64,000 bases of DNA, from contig NZ_JAAWWD010000002.1 in the NCBI RefSeq assembly GCF_021404545.1, positions 166,870 to 230,869 on the forward strand. Direction: 5' to 3'. Below are positions 15,941-23,781 of the stretch, in pieces. Origin of the DNA: Aestuariivita sp. GTDB taxonomy: Bacteria; Pseudomonadota; Alphaproteobacteria; Rhodobacterales; Rhodobacteraceae. Numbering within the stretch: position 1 is the stretch's first letter; each line of letters starts with the position of its first letter. Both the position numbers and the translations under genes were made by a program. The notes under the pieces were generated by a model. It did no database searches, was not told the origin of the DNA, and saw nothing but the letters and a program-made list of their open reading frames with translations.

Positions 15941-17056
15941 CTATAGCCGATCCAAATTGAAGCCGGCCGCACCCAGTTCACTTCGGATTTCTGGATAATT
16001 CCTGATGGCACAAGAAACGCTGCCGTCGTGTATATCAACGAACCCGTTTTGCTGCAGCGCCGACCAAACGCCTTTCACTGTTGGACTGGGGAGCAGCTTA
16101 TCAAACTCTTCAATCTTTCGGGGTCCGTGGATCAATAGCGACTGGAGGGCAAACAAATGAGCATCGTTGGCGGGGGTGGGCAGCGAACAAGCTGCGGGAA
16201 ACTGGACCCAAAGTTGGCTTTCAGATGTCTTTTCGTCCGCATCTGCGGCTTCGGCGATGCCTTGCAGAAACATTTCGACAGCGACCCAAGGGTGACCGAG
16301 ACTCACTTCCGCGAGTTTCTTCAAGAATGGGTCAACTAGATTGCCGTCGTCATCGCGCTTGAGGATTGGTGCTCCCGTTGCAACTGATTTGACGACCGCA
16401 TTGCTCTCGAGCGCCCTTTCGAAAACAGATGCCAGCGCATCGGCATCGAATGCCGGGAAGGTTTCGCCCTCACCTAACATGAACTGCAGCTCATCGAACT
16501 GCCAAAGGAACCGCCGCGCCCAACTACTGCAACCTACAAGGACACGGCCTTGATACGCGGACAATGCTTCGAAGAAGTCAAAGAGCGGTGTCAGTTGATC
16601 GACATGGCGCCCAAAAAACACTTCGATGCTCGGAACAACAAAACATGCTACGTCGAACTTCTCTCGCAGTTGCTTCAACTCTGACAGAACCGGAAAGTCA
16701 TGCCGTTTAGCCCAATCTGAGAGGATGTCAGTCCCCATCGGCGGATGAACCAGAAGGCGCTTTGTCCGGCTGTTCGTACCCTTCGTGGCCCATCCTAGAT
16801 ATGTGGCGCTGAGTGCATCAAGCAAAACTGTTTCCAAGACAGTCCTGAGCGCCCTTTCCAACATTTCATCTGATCTTTTTTTCAACTCACCAGTGTCAAT
16901 TGCGGCGGCGTTCTTTGCGGTACCGAACCCCATCTTGAACTTTTCGAGGAGGTGCCCGATGGTTTGCTCTGCTTCACTACGCGGCCACTTATAGTCCCCA
17001 AGCGGAATGAGTGACCTGACATGCTCAGGCATTTCGATTGGGTTCGATGAGGTCAT
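15941..17056 (-). CDS. Unknown protein, possibly inactive STAND/AAA-like with winged helix; heads mscS operon
   Basis: 371 residues from ATG 17056; a GTG at 17113 would add 19. I do not recognise a named family. A hydrophobic beta-strand followed by HPPMGTDILSDWA sits where a P-loop might be but lacks GKS/T. A FDVACFVVPSIEVF strand and VLVGCSSWARRFL suggest Walker-B and sensor-like strands. SLGHPWVAVEMF recalls the GxP motif of STAND NTPases. The last ~70 residues look like a winged helix (VWSALQQNGFVDIHDGSVSC). It may be a pseudo-ATPase sensor coupled to the two channels; this reading is inference. No membrane segments or signal peptide. Confidence 0.5.
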   Translation of the reverse strand: MTSSNPIEMPEHVRSLIPLGDYKWPRSEAEQTIGHLLEKFKMGFGTAKNAAAIDTGELKKRSDEMLERALRTVLETVLLDALSATYLGWATKGTNSRTKRLLVHPPMGTDILSDWAKRHDFPVLSELKQLREKFDVACFVVPSIEVFFGRHVDQLTPLFDFFEALSAYQGRVLVGCSSWARRFLWQFDELQFMLGEGETFPAFDADALASVFERALESNAVVKSVATGAPILKRDDDGNLVDPFLKKLAEVSLGHPWVAVEMFLQGIAEAADADEKTSESQLWVQFPAACSLPTPANDAHLFALQSLLIHGPRKIEEFDKLLPSPTVKGVWSALQQNGFVDIHDGSVSCAIRNYPEIRSELGAAGFNLDRL

Positions 17057-17113
17057 GGCACCAAGGAATCCGCCGTTTGCTTTTTCATCCCGAAACAGTG
17101 CACGAGAACCCAC

Positions 17114-17615
17114 CTACATGCTAGCGTGATCGGCACCTGTGGACGGGGTGCCCCTTGGTTATGTCAATCGAAGTAGTCTGCTTCGGTGTCTGATCTCAGC
17201 AAGAACAACATAAAAAGGAATGCCCGTCTGCCTGACACAAACCTTTCAAAGAACCCAAGCTCGAATGAATTGGCAGACACACGCACGGCCTGAGCCGAAG
17301 ATCGCACAATGCTTGCAAATGAGCGGACATTTGCAGGTTGGTGCGGACAGGCATGGCCTGCATCTCCCTCGCCTTGGGTCTAACAGCCGCCTTCAAAGAC
17401 ACAAACTACCCCATTGTCGCTAAGTGGATCGCCGAGGCGTTTATCGAAGTTGCCATCCTGATTTTTTGGTCGACTGTTACCGAGTGCAGGAAACCCACAA
17501 ACGTATGACAGATCCTGACGTGGAGGCTCAATCGCATCAGCGCATGACGACACTGGCAAGCACCCTGACACTCGAAGCAGTCGCGACCCGGGTGATCCTT
17601 TGTCTGCTTTAGGCA
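17114..17615. other. Intergenic region with a doubtful 51-residue frame
   Basis: About 500 bp between the start of the unknown-mscS operon and the end of the FNT transporter gene. A forward frame 17353-17508 (MACISLALGLTAAFKDTNYP, then a hydrophobic IVAKWIAEAFIEVAILIFW) could be a small membrane protein, but it has no ribosome site. Other frames look like chance. It should contain the promoter of the mscS operon. Confidence 0.3.
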
Positions 17616-18464
17616 CTAAGTCTTTTCTGCATCTACCAACTCATGGCGGACTTGCCCCCAAGCCATGAGGGTAAAGATCACGGTACCACCAACGACGTTG
17701 CCTGCCAGAACCGGTAAGAAGAAGCCAAAGACTGCGTCATAGAAACCAAGATCTCCACGAACGGCCAAAAAGGCCATTTCGACAGAACCCGCGACAATAT
17801 GGGTGAAGTCGCCTGCCGCTATCAGCCATGTGAAAATCAATATTACAAAGAACGACGCGTTCTCGGCTTGCGGCAACATCCAAACAATCGCGGCAATGAG
17901 TATTCCGGCTGGGATCGCTCGCATAAAGCTTTCTCCTACTGACATCCCAACAGCGTGTTCAGACAGGGAAACTAAAGCGGGTATTAGTTCTGCCGGTATG
18001 GCTGACGTGTGGGCGAAGACGGTTGCGATCGCGAATGCGCCGACGACATTTGCAGACAGGACAACGAACCAAAGCTGACATACATCGCCTAACAGTCTTC
18101 GTGATGGTGCCACCATTAGTGGAAGCACAGTCGTTATGGTATTTTCTGTGAACAGTTGCATTCGGCCAAGTATGACAAGCAGAAACCCAAGACTATAGCC
18201 AAGGTTTTCGATGAGATAGCTGCTTGGAGCGTCAGGAAGATGTGTTCGAAAAATTGCTTCTCCCAAAACGGAAAAACTGATCATAATGCCAGCAGCTATA
18301 CCGGACCAAACTAGTGATCGAAGGGGGCGTTCAAGTTCCTCTTCACCATCACGCCGGATGACTTCGTAGATCAGACGCGGTGACAGTTTGGTTGCATCTT
18401 GCAACGATTGCTCATCCAAAGCTGCCTGCTCGGCCTCATCAATAATACTGTTTGTTTTGGTCAT
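17616..18464 (-). CDS. Formate/nitrite transporter family protein (YfdC-like)
   Basis: 282 residues from ATG at 18462-18464. A charged N-terminus with ELERPLRSLVWSGIAAGIMI leads into about six membrane helices with the FNT pattern (LGRMQLFTENTI, FAHTSAI, LPVLAGNVVGGT). The YfdC-type N-terminus and the TENT motif place it in the YfdC subgroup rather than FocA/NirC. The substrate is a small monovalent anion by family, not proven. It lies just downstream of the Crp gene at 18520 on the same strand, so it is a candidate target. Confidence 0.87.
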   Translation of the reverse strand: MTKTNSIIDEAEQAALDEQSLQDATKLSPRLIYEVIRRDGEEELERPLRSLVWSGIAAGIMISFSVLGEAIFRTHLPDAPSSYLIENLGYSLGFLLVILGRMQLFTENTITTVLPLMVAPSRRLLGDVCQLWFVVLSANVVGAFAIATVFAHTSAIPAELIPALVSLSEHAVGMSVGESFMRAIPAGILIAAIVWMLPQAENASFFVILIFTWLIAAGDFTHIVAGSVEMAFLAVRGDLGFYDAVFGFFLPVLAGNVVGGTVIFTLMAWGQVRHELVDAEKT

Positions 18465-18519
18465 CTTGCTGCAGGCTTTCTAAGAACAAGACCACACCAT
18501 GAAGTGCAAAACGCCATCT

Positions 18520-19320
18520 CTAGATTTGGAATTCGGTCAGGTGCTCTGGGTTAAACTCGGACATTTCAATCAGAGCCTTGATATCATTCAATCGCACATA
18601 GTCTTTGCTGACGGAAACAAGGCCAGCATCTCGCAGCGACTTCAGCGAACGGTTTGTGTGTACTAAGCTCATTCCAAGGGTATCCGCAAGGTCTTGCTGG
18701 GTCATTGGAATTTCAACCCAGTTCCCGTTGTCATTCTCGATAAGCGCAAAGCGATGCCAGAGCTCCAGAAAGAGATGGGCCAATCGTTGACGCGCCGAAA
18801 GCCGCCCCAGCCGGATCGCCTGATCACCGAGGATCGCAAACTCGCGCGCAGTACACCAACTCAGGCCCGCAGCAATTATGGGAAACTTTTGAGAGATTTC
18901 AATCACGCGGCGCGGATCCACTGCAGCTAGTTTCAGCGGGGTCAGTGCAGACGCACTGTAAGTAGCTGTTGCGCGGAAATTTACATGCAGCCCAAGGATA
19001 TCCCCTGGCAAAGCGTAGCTGAGAATTTGACGCCTGCCATTCGACAACAAACTATAGCGAACAGCCCAGCCCTCTATCACGATGAATGTTGTTCTGAGAT
19101 CTGCATCTTCAACGATGAAGTCTTGGCCTCTATCAGCGTTTACAGTGTTGTTTTGAAGGCCCTCAAGAAAATCTATTTCCTCCTCCGACAACAAACACAA
19201 GGCCCCAAGCTTCCGCACAAGCGGGCTTGAAGAAGTTGCAGGCTTCAAATCCGTCGATATTCCAATGCTCAATCTCGGTGTTCCCCTTATGTACTCAAGC
19301 GAGACGCCTAAAGTTAACAT
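18520..19320 (-). CDS. Crp/Fnr-family transcriptional regulator
   Basis: 266 residues; an internal start is possible because the first ~25 residues lack family features. A cyclic-nucleotide-binding-like barrel (about 55-150; GWAVRYSLLSNGRRQILSYA, LPGDILGLH) is followed by a winged helix with EIPMTQQDLADTLGMSLVHT and NRSLKSLRDAGLV. A WCTAREFA segment carries a single Cys; a four-Cys FNR cluster is absent. It is divergent to another Crp gene at 19571, and the gap holds several palindromes. The recognition helix differs from that of the two paralogues at 3783 and 19571. Confidence 0.88.
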   Translation of the reverse strand: MLTLGVSLEYIRGTPRLSIGISTDLKPATSSSPLVRKLGALCLLSEEEIDFLEGLQNNTVNADRGQDFIVEDADLRTTFIVIEGWAVRYSLLSNGRRQILSYALPGDILGLHVNFRATATYSASALTPLKLAAVDPRRVIEISQKFPIIAAGLSWCTAREFAILGDQAIRLGRLSARQRLAHLFLELWHRFALIENDNGNWVEIPMTQQDLADTLGMSLVHTNRSLKSLRDAGLVSVSKDYVRLNDIKALIEMSEFNPEHLTEFQI

Positions 19321-19326
19321 ATGTTA
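19315..19326. promoter_or_regulatory. Palindromic operator candidate TAACATATGTTA
   Basis: Perfect 12-bp palindrome overlapping the annotated start of the minus-strand crp gene (19320). If the regulator starts further in, this site lies in its leader and fits autoregulation. It shares the TTAACAT half-site with the palindrome at 19430-19444. Confidence 0.45.
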
Positions 19327-19417
19327 TACTGATCGCCGGGTTCGTACATGGATTTTATTGGCTGTTAGATGTGCGAAACCTGAGAAAAGTTGAGGCTTTT
19401 CGGAAATGACCGACCGT

Positions 19418-19444
19418 CTGACTAAGTCAGTTAACATAGTTAAC
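19418..19444. promoter_or_regulatory. Double operator candidate CTGACTAAGTCAG / GTTAACATAGTTAAC
   Basis: Two overlapping symmetrical elements in the divergent crp-crp gap: CTGACT-A-AGTCAG (19418-19430, perfect) and GTTAAC-ATA-GTTAAC (19430-19444, palindromic arms). They share one G. Their position between two divergent Crp-family genes suggests binding by one or both products. Confidence 0.5.
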
Positions 19445-19457
19445 AGAACGGCTTGTC

Positions 19458-19476
19458 TTTGTGTGGTTCACACAAA
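19458..19476. promoter_or_regulatory. CRP-like operator candidate TTTGTGTG-N3-CACACAAA
   Basis: Perfect 8-bp inverted repeat with a 3-bp spacer (GTT). TGTG/CACA half-sites resemble those of the Crp family, although the spacer is shorter than the classical site. It lies about 95 bp upstream of the plus-strand crp start at 19571. Confidence 0.5.
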
Positions 19477-19570
19477 CCATGAAAAATTCGCAGAATCTTG
19501 ATCTGGGGCGACCTGGATACTCCCCTTTTGAGCAGTACCACTCCTCAGGTTGGCTGTTTGGCCAAGCCTT

Positions 19571-20416
19571 ATGATCGGTAGCAATGCTCCTGCAACCCGC
19601 TTGCAAAGATTCGTCCAGCTCGAGGAGTGCGAAAAGCATTTATTGGACTCCTTTGATCGATCCAGTGTGCGGCGCCCAAAAGGGTATCAACTTGCTCGCG
19701 TTGGCGATCTGGCAGACAAGGTCTGGGTTCTTCAGTCGGGATGGGCAGCTCTACGATCCAACTGCAAACAACATGGCAATCAGATACTACGTCTGTTTCT
19801 ACCAGGCGACTTTATCGGCCTCGCGGAGTTTGGGACGAAACACGCCCCTCATCAGATCATGATGTTGACAGATGGCACGTTGACCGAGATTCCACGCAAA
19901 GCGTTCCATCGCGAAATCGTCCAACTTCCCCGTCTATCTTTGCTTCTGTTTGCGCTGAGCAGCTTAAGCCTGACCGCCTTTCACTATCAGGTGACGCGCT
20001 TGAACACGATGAGTGCGCAAGACAATCTCAAGTTTTTTCTGCTTCAATTGATATCGAGACTACAGTCCGGGCAAAGCGATCTTGGAAATCGCTTCGAGGT
20101 TCCAATGACCCAAGTTGAGATCGGACAGGCAATAGGCCTCACATCGATCTATGTAAACAAGCTGCTACGGAGATTCATAGACGAGGGTCAGCTTGAGATT
20201 GAGAGACCATACTTTCGGCTCAAAACCCGCGAAAGATGGGAATGCGAGACGGCCTTTGTTGATGCCTTCGCCGAAATCGACACATCGTGGTTTGCTACCG
20301 AGTTCTCCAGACCGATACAACAGAACGCGTCGCCGAGGGCAAACGGCCGCGTTTACAATCGGACCGATCCATCAACATGTCAGCCCGAAGGCGCCGCCAG
20401 AGCTATTCTGGTTTAG
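19571..20416 (+). CDS. Crp/Fnr-family transcriptional regulator (paralogue of 3783-4568)
   Basis: 281 residues from ATG 19571; a TTG at 19550 is possible. The sensor barrel (GWAALRSNCKQHGNQILRLF, FLPGDFIGLAEFG) precedes a long helix and a winged helix with MTQVEIGQAIGLTSIYVNKL. The regulator at 3783-4568 has the same recognition helix with one Val/Ile change after the first residues, and the same W-x(14)-DTSWF tail pattern. A C-terminal extension of ~35 polar residues is absent from that paralogue. It is divergent from the crp gene at 18520, with palindromes in the gap. Confidence 0.88.
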   Translation: MIGSNAPATRLQRFVQLEECEKHLLDSFDRSSVRRPKGYQLARVGDLADKVWVLQSGWAALRSNCKQHGNQILRLFLPGDFIGLAEFGTKHAPHQIMMLTDGTLTEIPRKAFHREIVQLPRLSLLLFALSSLSLTAFHYQVTRLNTMSAQDNLKFFLLQLISRLQSGQSDLGNRFEVPMTQVEIGQAIGLTSIYVNKLLRRFIDEGQLEIERPYFRLKTRERWECETAFVDAFAEIDTSWFATEFSRPIQQNASPRANGRVYNRTDPSTCQPEGAARAILV

Positions 20417-20616
20417 TATTTGGGCATTTGGTCGTGCACTCGGTCTGGCTTTGAGAAGGCATGCGGCCCACTGTGACCGTGCCAACCTGCGAGCCGGAAC
20501 TTTAGGAAGCACAGCGCCTCACCATAGACGTAGTGTCTGCCTTGTTTACCTCGGCTAGGACCTGGCCTTGCAGTCTGAAAATGAGTTTCAGACGCTACAA
20601 ACCGAAAGGAAATGCG

Positions 20617-20814
20617 ATGAATTGGGATCAAGTCGAAGGCAAATGGAAAGAGATGACTGGCAACGTCAAAGCCAAATGGGGCGAGTTGACAGACGACGAA
20701 ATCGCTGAGGTCAACGGCGACCGTGAAGCGCTTGAAGGTAAGATCCAGGCTAAGTACGGAAAGACCAAGGAAGAGGCCAAAGAGGAAGTAGATGACTTCC
20801 TGAGCTCAAACTAA
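20617..20814 (+). CDS. CsbD family stress protein
   Basis: 65 residues from ATG 20617, with AAAGGAAA upstream. MNWDQVEGKWKEMTGNVKAK, then WGELTDDE and a GKIQAKYGKTKEEA repeat, is the CsbD signature: a small, charged, helical protein induced by general stress in many bacteria. Its biochemical function is unknown. A strong hairpin follows the stop. Confidence 0.93.
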   Translation: MNWDQVEGKWKEMTGNVKAKWGELTDDEIAEVNGDREALEGKIQAKYGKTKEEAKEEVDDFLSSN

Positions 20815-20822
20815 GCCCATCT

Positions 20823-20860
20823 GCACCATCCCAAATCCCCTTGTCGAGTTGGGATGGTGC
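20823..20860 (+). terminator. Terminator-like hairpin after csbD gene
   Basis: GCACCATCCCAA, 14-nt loop, TTGGGATGGTGC: a perfect 12-bp stem starting 9 bp after the csbD stop. A short T-run (ATCTTTT) lies about 8 bp beyond, so termination is likely but perhaps incomplete. Confidence 0.65.
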
Positions 20861-20904
20861 TCAAAACCATCTTTTCAAAATACGGACCATCAAGGGCATC
20901 AAAA

Positions 20905-21138
20905 ATGAACAGCACAGATACTTCGCGGGACCAAGGCATCGACATGGATCAAGACAAACCAATCGATCTCAAGGGGTCTAAACAGCACCACAGGCTGAAG
21001 AACAAAAGAGGCGAACACGGCGATCGCGAGCACACTGACGGTGATGCCATCCAATCTGCAGAAATTAAGGATGCGGTTGCTGATGGTGATGGCGACACAG
21101 CAATCGGCGCGGCGCTGAAGTCCGTTTCAAAGAAGTAG
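20905..21138 (+). CDS. Small hydrophilic protein, unknown
   Basis: 77 residues from ATG 20905, with AAGGG 8 nt upstream. The protein is rich in Asp, Lys, His and Gly (MNSTDTSRDQGIDMDQDKPI, then HHRLKNKRGEHGDREH) with no hydrophobic segment. It resembles disordered stress-associated proteins, but I know no family. It lies between the CsbD and FAD-protein genes on the same strand. Confidence 0.5.
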   Translation: MNSTDTSRDQGIDMDQDKPIDLKGSKQHHRLKNKRGEHGDREHTDGDAIQSAEIKDAVADGDGDTAIGAALKSVSKK

Positions 21139-21219
21139 CCCTGGGCAGCCTCAAAGTAGAAGTGTCCAAGATTCCGCCTCGAAAGCGGCCTCGCAATCGA
21201 ACGAAATGAACGGCGCAAT

Positions 21220-22974
21220 ATGATCGATCCAAACCCTGCCCTCGCCATTATTGGTCTCGGTCCGCGCGGACACTATGCTTTGGAATGCTATATTCTAGAA
21301 CGCGAAAAGTCCGGGCCCGACCAAAACCTGAACATCCTTCTCTTTGAAGAGACCGACCAATTGGGGAATGGACCAGTCTGGGATACTTCACAGCCAGAAA
21401 GTAACTGGAGCAACGTCAACGGTCGCATCCTTGAGCTGCCAAAACGTCCCAAGATCAATGTTGGCAGTGCCGTGATCGAGGGCTTTCCCAGCTATCACGA
21501 CTGGGCAAAAAACAACCCGGCCACGCACTCAGCGGATATTGCTGACTACTATCCCCCACGCAGCTTGGTCGGTGTCTATCTTTACGAAAGGTTTGCTGCC
21601 CTTCTTCGTCCCCTCGTTGAGTCCGATATTGCGAAACTGGTCCAAGAACGCGCCGACGCGGTAGCGCTTACTGAGACAGGGGCCTGTGTAACAACCCGTT
21701 CTGGAGTACAGTTCTTTGCCGATCAGGTCCTCTTGGCGGTCGGGCATCAACCTACGCGCCAGGACCCGCAGATCGAGGGTTGGCAGGCCGAGATCGAAAC
21801 GAGAGATGCGCTTTGCCTGTTTGACGAACCCTATCCGGTTGGTCCGATCGTCGATGCGGCCGAAACGAGTACGGAGACTGCCGTCGCCATCAGAGGATAC
21901 GGGCTTGCCGCGATCGATGTCGTCCGTGCGATTGCCGATGCACATGGTTCGTTCTCACTGCGAGACGAAAAGTTGCGCGAGCTGAAGTTCACGCCAACGA
22001 AAGAGGTTGCCCCGACCATCATTCCGTTCTCCCTTGATGGTCTGCCTATGGGTCCGAAACCCATTAGCGAACAGCTGGACCGGCAATTCGCGCCGTCAGA
22101 AAAAGTCTTGGAGGCCCTTGGCCGCGAACTGAGTGATCCAGAATTACAGGCGCGTGCAAAAGGAAAAGCGTTTCTACTAGATGCGATCACACCCGTCATC
22201 ATCGGCGTCTTTCGAGGACTTGAATATAAGCGAGACGACACGCCGTCGGACAACGACGCCCTGCATCATCTAGTTAAAGCCTGGATCGAGGATCCGGCGC
22301 AGGGCCATAAGTGTTTTCTGGACACTGGTCAGCCACCGATCGATTTGTTGAAAAATCTCGTCCAGATGGCCAACGGAAGCGCGCCGGTCAGTTTAGACTA
22401 TTGCATCGGTCAGGTCTGGCGGCACTGTCACCCTACCATCTACAGGTCGCTTTCTCATAGCGCGCTCAGCGACGAAGTCCTGGCGGATATCATTTCTACG
22501 GACGAAAGCATGAAGCGCTATGCGTTCGGACCGCCGATGGAGAGCCTCCAGCACCTTATTGCCCTCTACGAAGCAGGCATGCTGGATCTGGAGTATCTCG
22601 CCGACCCGGGCATCACTGTCACCGACCGCGGGTGGGTGTTGACCAGCGGCGAAGACCACACCACGGCGCAGGTCATGGTCAACGCGGTTCTGGACGCGCC
22701 AAAAATTGCCGATGTCCGATCTCCACTGATCGAAGGTCTGTTGCAGGATGGTCTTGTCGCGCCTGTCCACGATGAACTTGGCGTGGCAACGACAGCAGAT
22801 GGTTACGTCATCTCACAGAATGAAAGTGTTCTGCCCATTGCGGTGCTGGGCCGGTTAGCAAAAGGCACCATCATAGGTGTGGACGCCATTCTCGAATGCT
22901 TTGGTGATAGGCCTCGTGCCTGGGCAAGTAGCGCTGCGAAACGCGCGGCCATAAATCCAATAGAGGCTCTGTGA
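21220..22974 (+). CDS. FAD/NAD(P)-binding protein (PF13454 type)
   Basis: 584 residues. The N-terminal Rossmann motif is AIIGLGPRGHYALEC (residues 9-23), with an acidic strand end (LLFEETDQLGNG) and the W-x-N-V-N-G block typical of the FAD-NAD(P)-binding group PF13454. A second dinucleotide-type motif appears near AIRGYGLAAIDVVRA. The protein lacks a recognised catalytic domain and signal peptide. Family members include uncharacterised oxidoreductases and HcaC/ornithine-monooxygenase-like proteins. The substrate is unknown. Confidence 0.8.
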   Translation: MIDPNPALAIIGLGPRGHYALECYILEREKSGPDQNLNILLFEETDQLGNGPVWDTSQPESNWSNVNGRILELPKRPKINVGSAVIEGFPSYHDWAKNNPATHSADIADYYPPRSLVGVYLYERFAALLRPLVESDIAKLVQERADAVALTETGACVTTRSGVQFFADQVLLAVGHQPTRQDPQIEGWQAEIETRDALCLFDEPYPVGPIVDAAETSTETAVAIRGYGLAAIDVVRAIADAHGSFSLRDEKLRELKFTPTKEVAPTIIPFSLDGLPMGPKPISEQLDRQFAPSEKVLEALGRELSDPELQARAKGKAFLLDAITPVIIGVFRGLEYKRDDTPSDNDALHHLVKAWIEDPAQGHKCFLDTGQPPIDLLKNLVQMANGSAPVSLDYCIGQVWRHCHPTIYRSLSHSALSDEVLADIISTDESMKRYAFGPPMESLQHLIALYEAGMLDLEYLADPGITVTDRGWVLTSGEDHTTAQVMVNAVLDAPKIADVRSPLIEGLLQDGLVAPVHDELGVATTADGYVISQNESVLPIAVLGRLAKGTIIGVDAILECFGDRPRAWASSAAKRAAINPIEAL

Positions 22975-23006
22975 TTTCGGTAATGTCGTTTTGAGGACGT
23001 GCGACG

Positions 23007-23486
23007 TCAGTCTAGGTCGGGTCGGTCATCGGCACCGCGATGCTCCATCACACGGCTGACGGCGAGCAAGCCTGCTGCCAACGCCGCACAGATAATTGAA
23101 AACAGACCGTATCCCATGCCCGCTGCCAGTCCAATCGCGCCCGCGACCCAGAGACTTGCAGCAGTCACCATTCCGCCGACGCGCTTGTCGCCCTGAATAA
23201 TTGCACCGGCACCCAGAAAACCGAGGCCCCCAATCAATCCTTGAATGACACGCGTCGGGTCCGCAGATAGCCCAGCGGCCGTCATGTCTTGCGCCATCTC
23301 GACGGAGACAATCGTGAATATCGCCGCGCCTAGCGATACCATCATGTACGTCCGTATGCCAATGCGGCGGTGTCGCACTTCACGGTCTATACCAAGAATT
23401 GCGCCGGCAACGAGCGCAAACACCAGTCGCATGAACCAGTCCGCCTGCTCGAATTGAAATCCGATATTGCTTAACCATTCTGGCAT
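23007..23486 (-). CDS. MgtC/SapB family membrane protein
   Basis: 159 residues from ATG at 23484-23486. It has four membrane segments with the MgtC motifs LVAGAILGIDREVRHR and GIRTYMMVSLGAAIFT, the GLIGGLGFLGAGAII block, and VGGMVTAASLWVAGAIGLAA. MgtC proteins modulate membrane potential or P-type/F-type ATPases under low Mg2+ or acid stress. The C-terminal cytoplasmic ACT-like domain of full MgtC is missing, as in the shorter SapB-type members. Confidence 0.9.
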   Translation of the reverse strand: MPEWLSNIGFQFEQADWFMRLVFALVAGAILGIDREVRHRRIGIRTYMMVSLGAAIFTIVSVEMAQDMTAAGLSADPTRVIQGLIGGLGFLGAGAIIQGDKRVGGMVTAASLWVAGAIGLAAGMGYGLFSIICAALAAGLLAVSRVMEHRGADDRPDLD

Positions 23487-23781
23487 TATTCACCCGCTCT
23501 CTCGTATTCCCGGCCGCGTTAGGTCGCAACCTTCCAACCGTTGTATCGTATTCCGCGGGCAAAGCTCGCCACGTTCAAGAAAGCGCCAGTGCATTCGCTG
23601 AACAACTATGCGGTCTTGCAAGGGCTTTGCAAAGCTAAGAGGTGAACATCAAAATTGTTCTTGTCGCGCGCGGTGCACCCAACGCCTGGCAACCTTTGGC
23701 CATACCTGACCAACGACATCGGACGCACTTGCGACTCACCTTTATGTTCCCGTATTGTTCTTGTCTTGTCAGGAGTCCAAA
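23487..23781. other. Divergent intergenic region with SOS box
   Basis: 295 bp between the MgtC start (minus) and the polymerase start (plus). No gene is seen. It contains the LexA box at 23746-23760 and must carry both promoters. Confidence 0.6.
23746..23760 (+). promoter_or_regulatory. LexA (SOS) box GTTC-N7-GTTC
   Basis: GTTCCCGTATTGTTC is an exact match to the alphaproteobacterial LexA consensus GTTCN7GTTC. It lies 21 bp upstream of the ATG of the Y-family polymerase gene, where LexA would block transcription. It overlaps the alternative TTG start at 23755, which supports the ATG at 23782. Confidence 0.82.
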
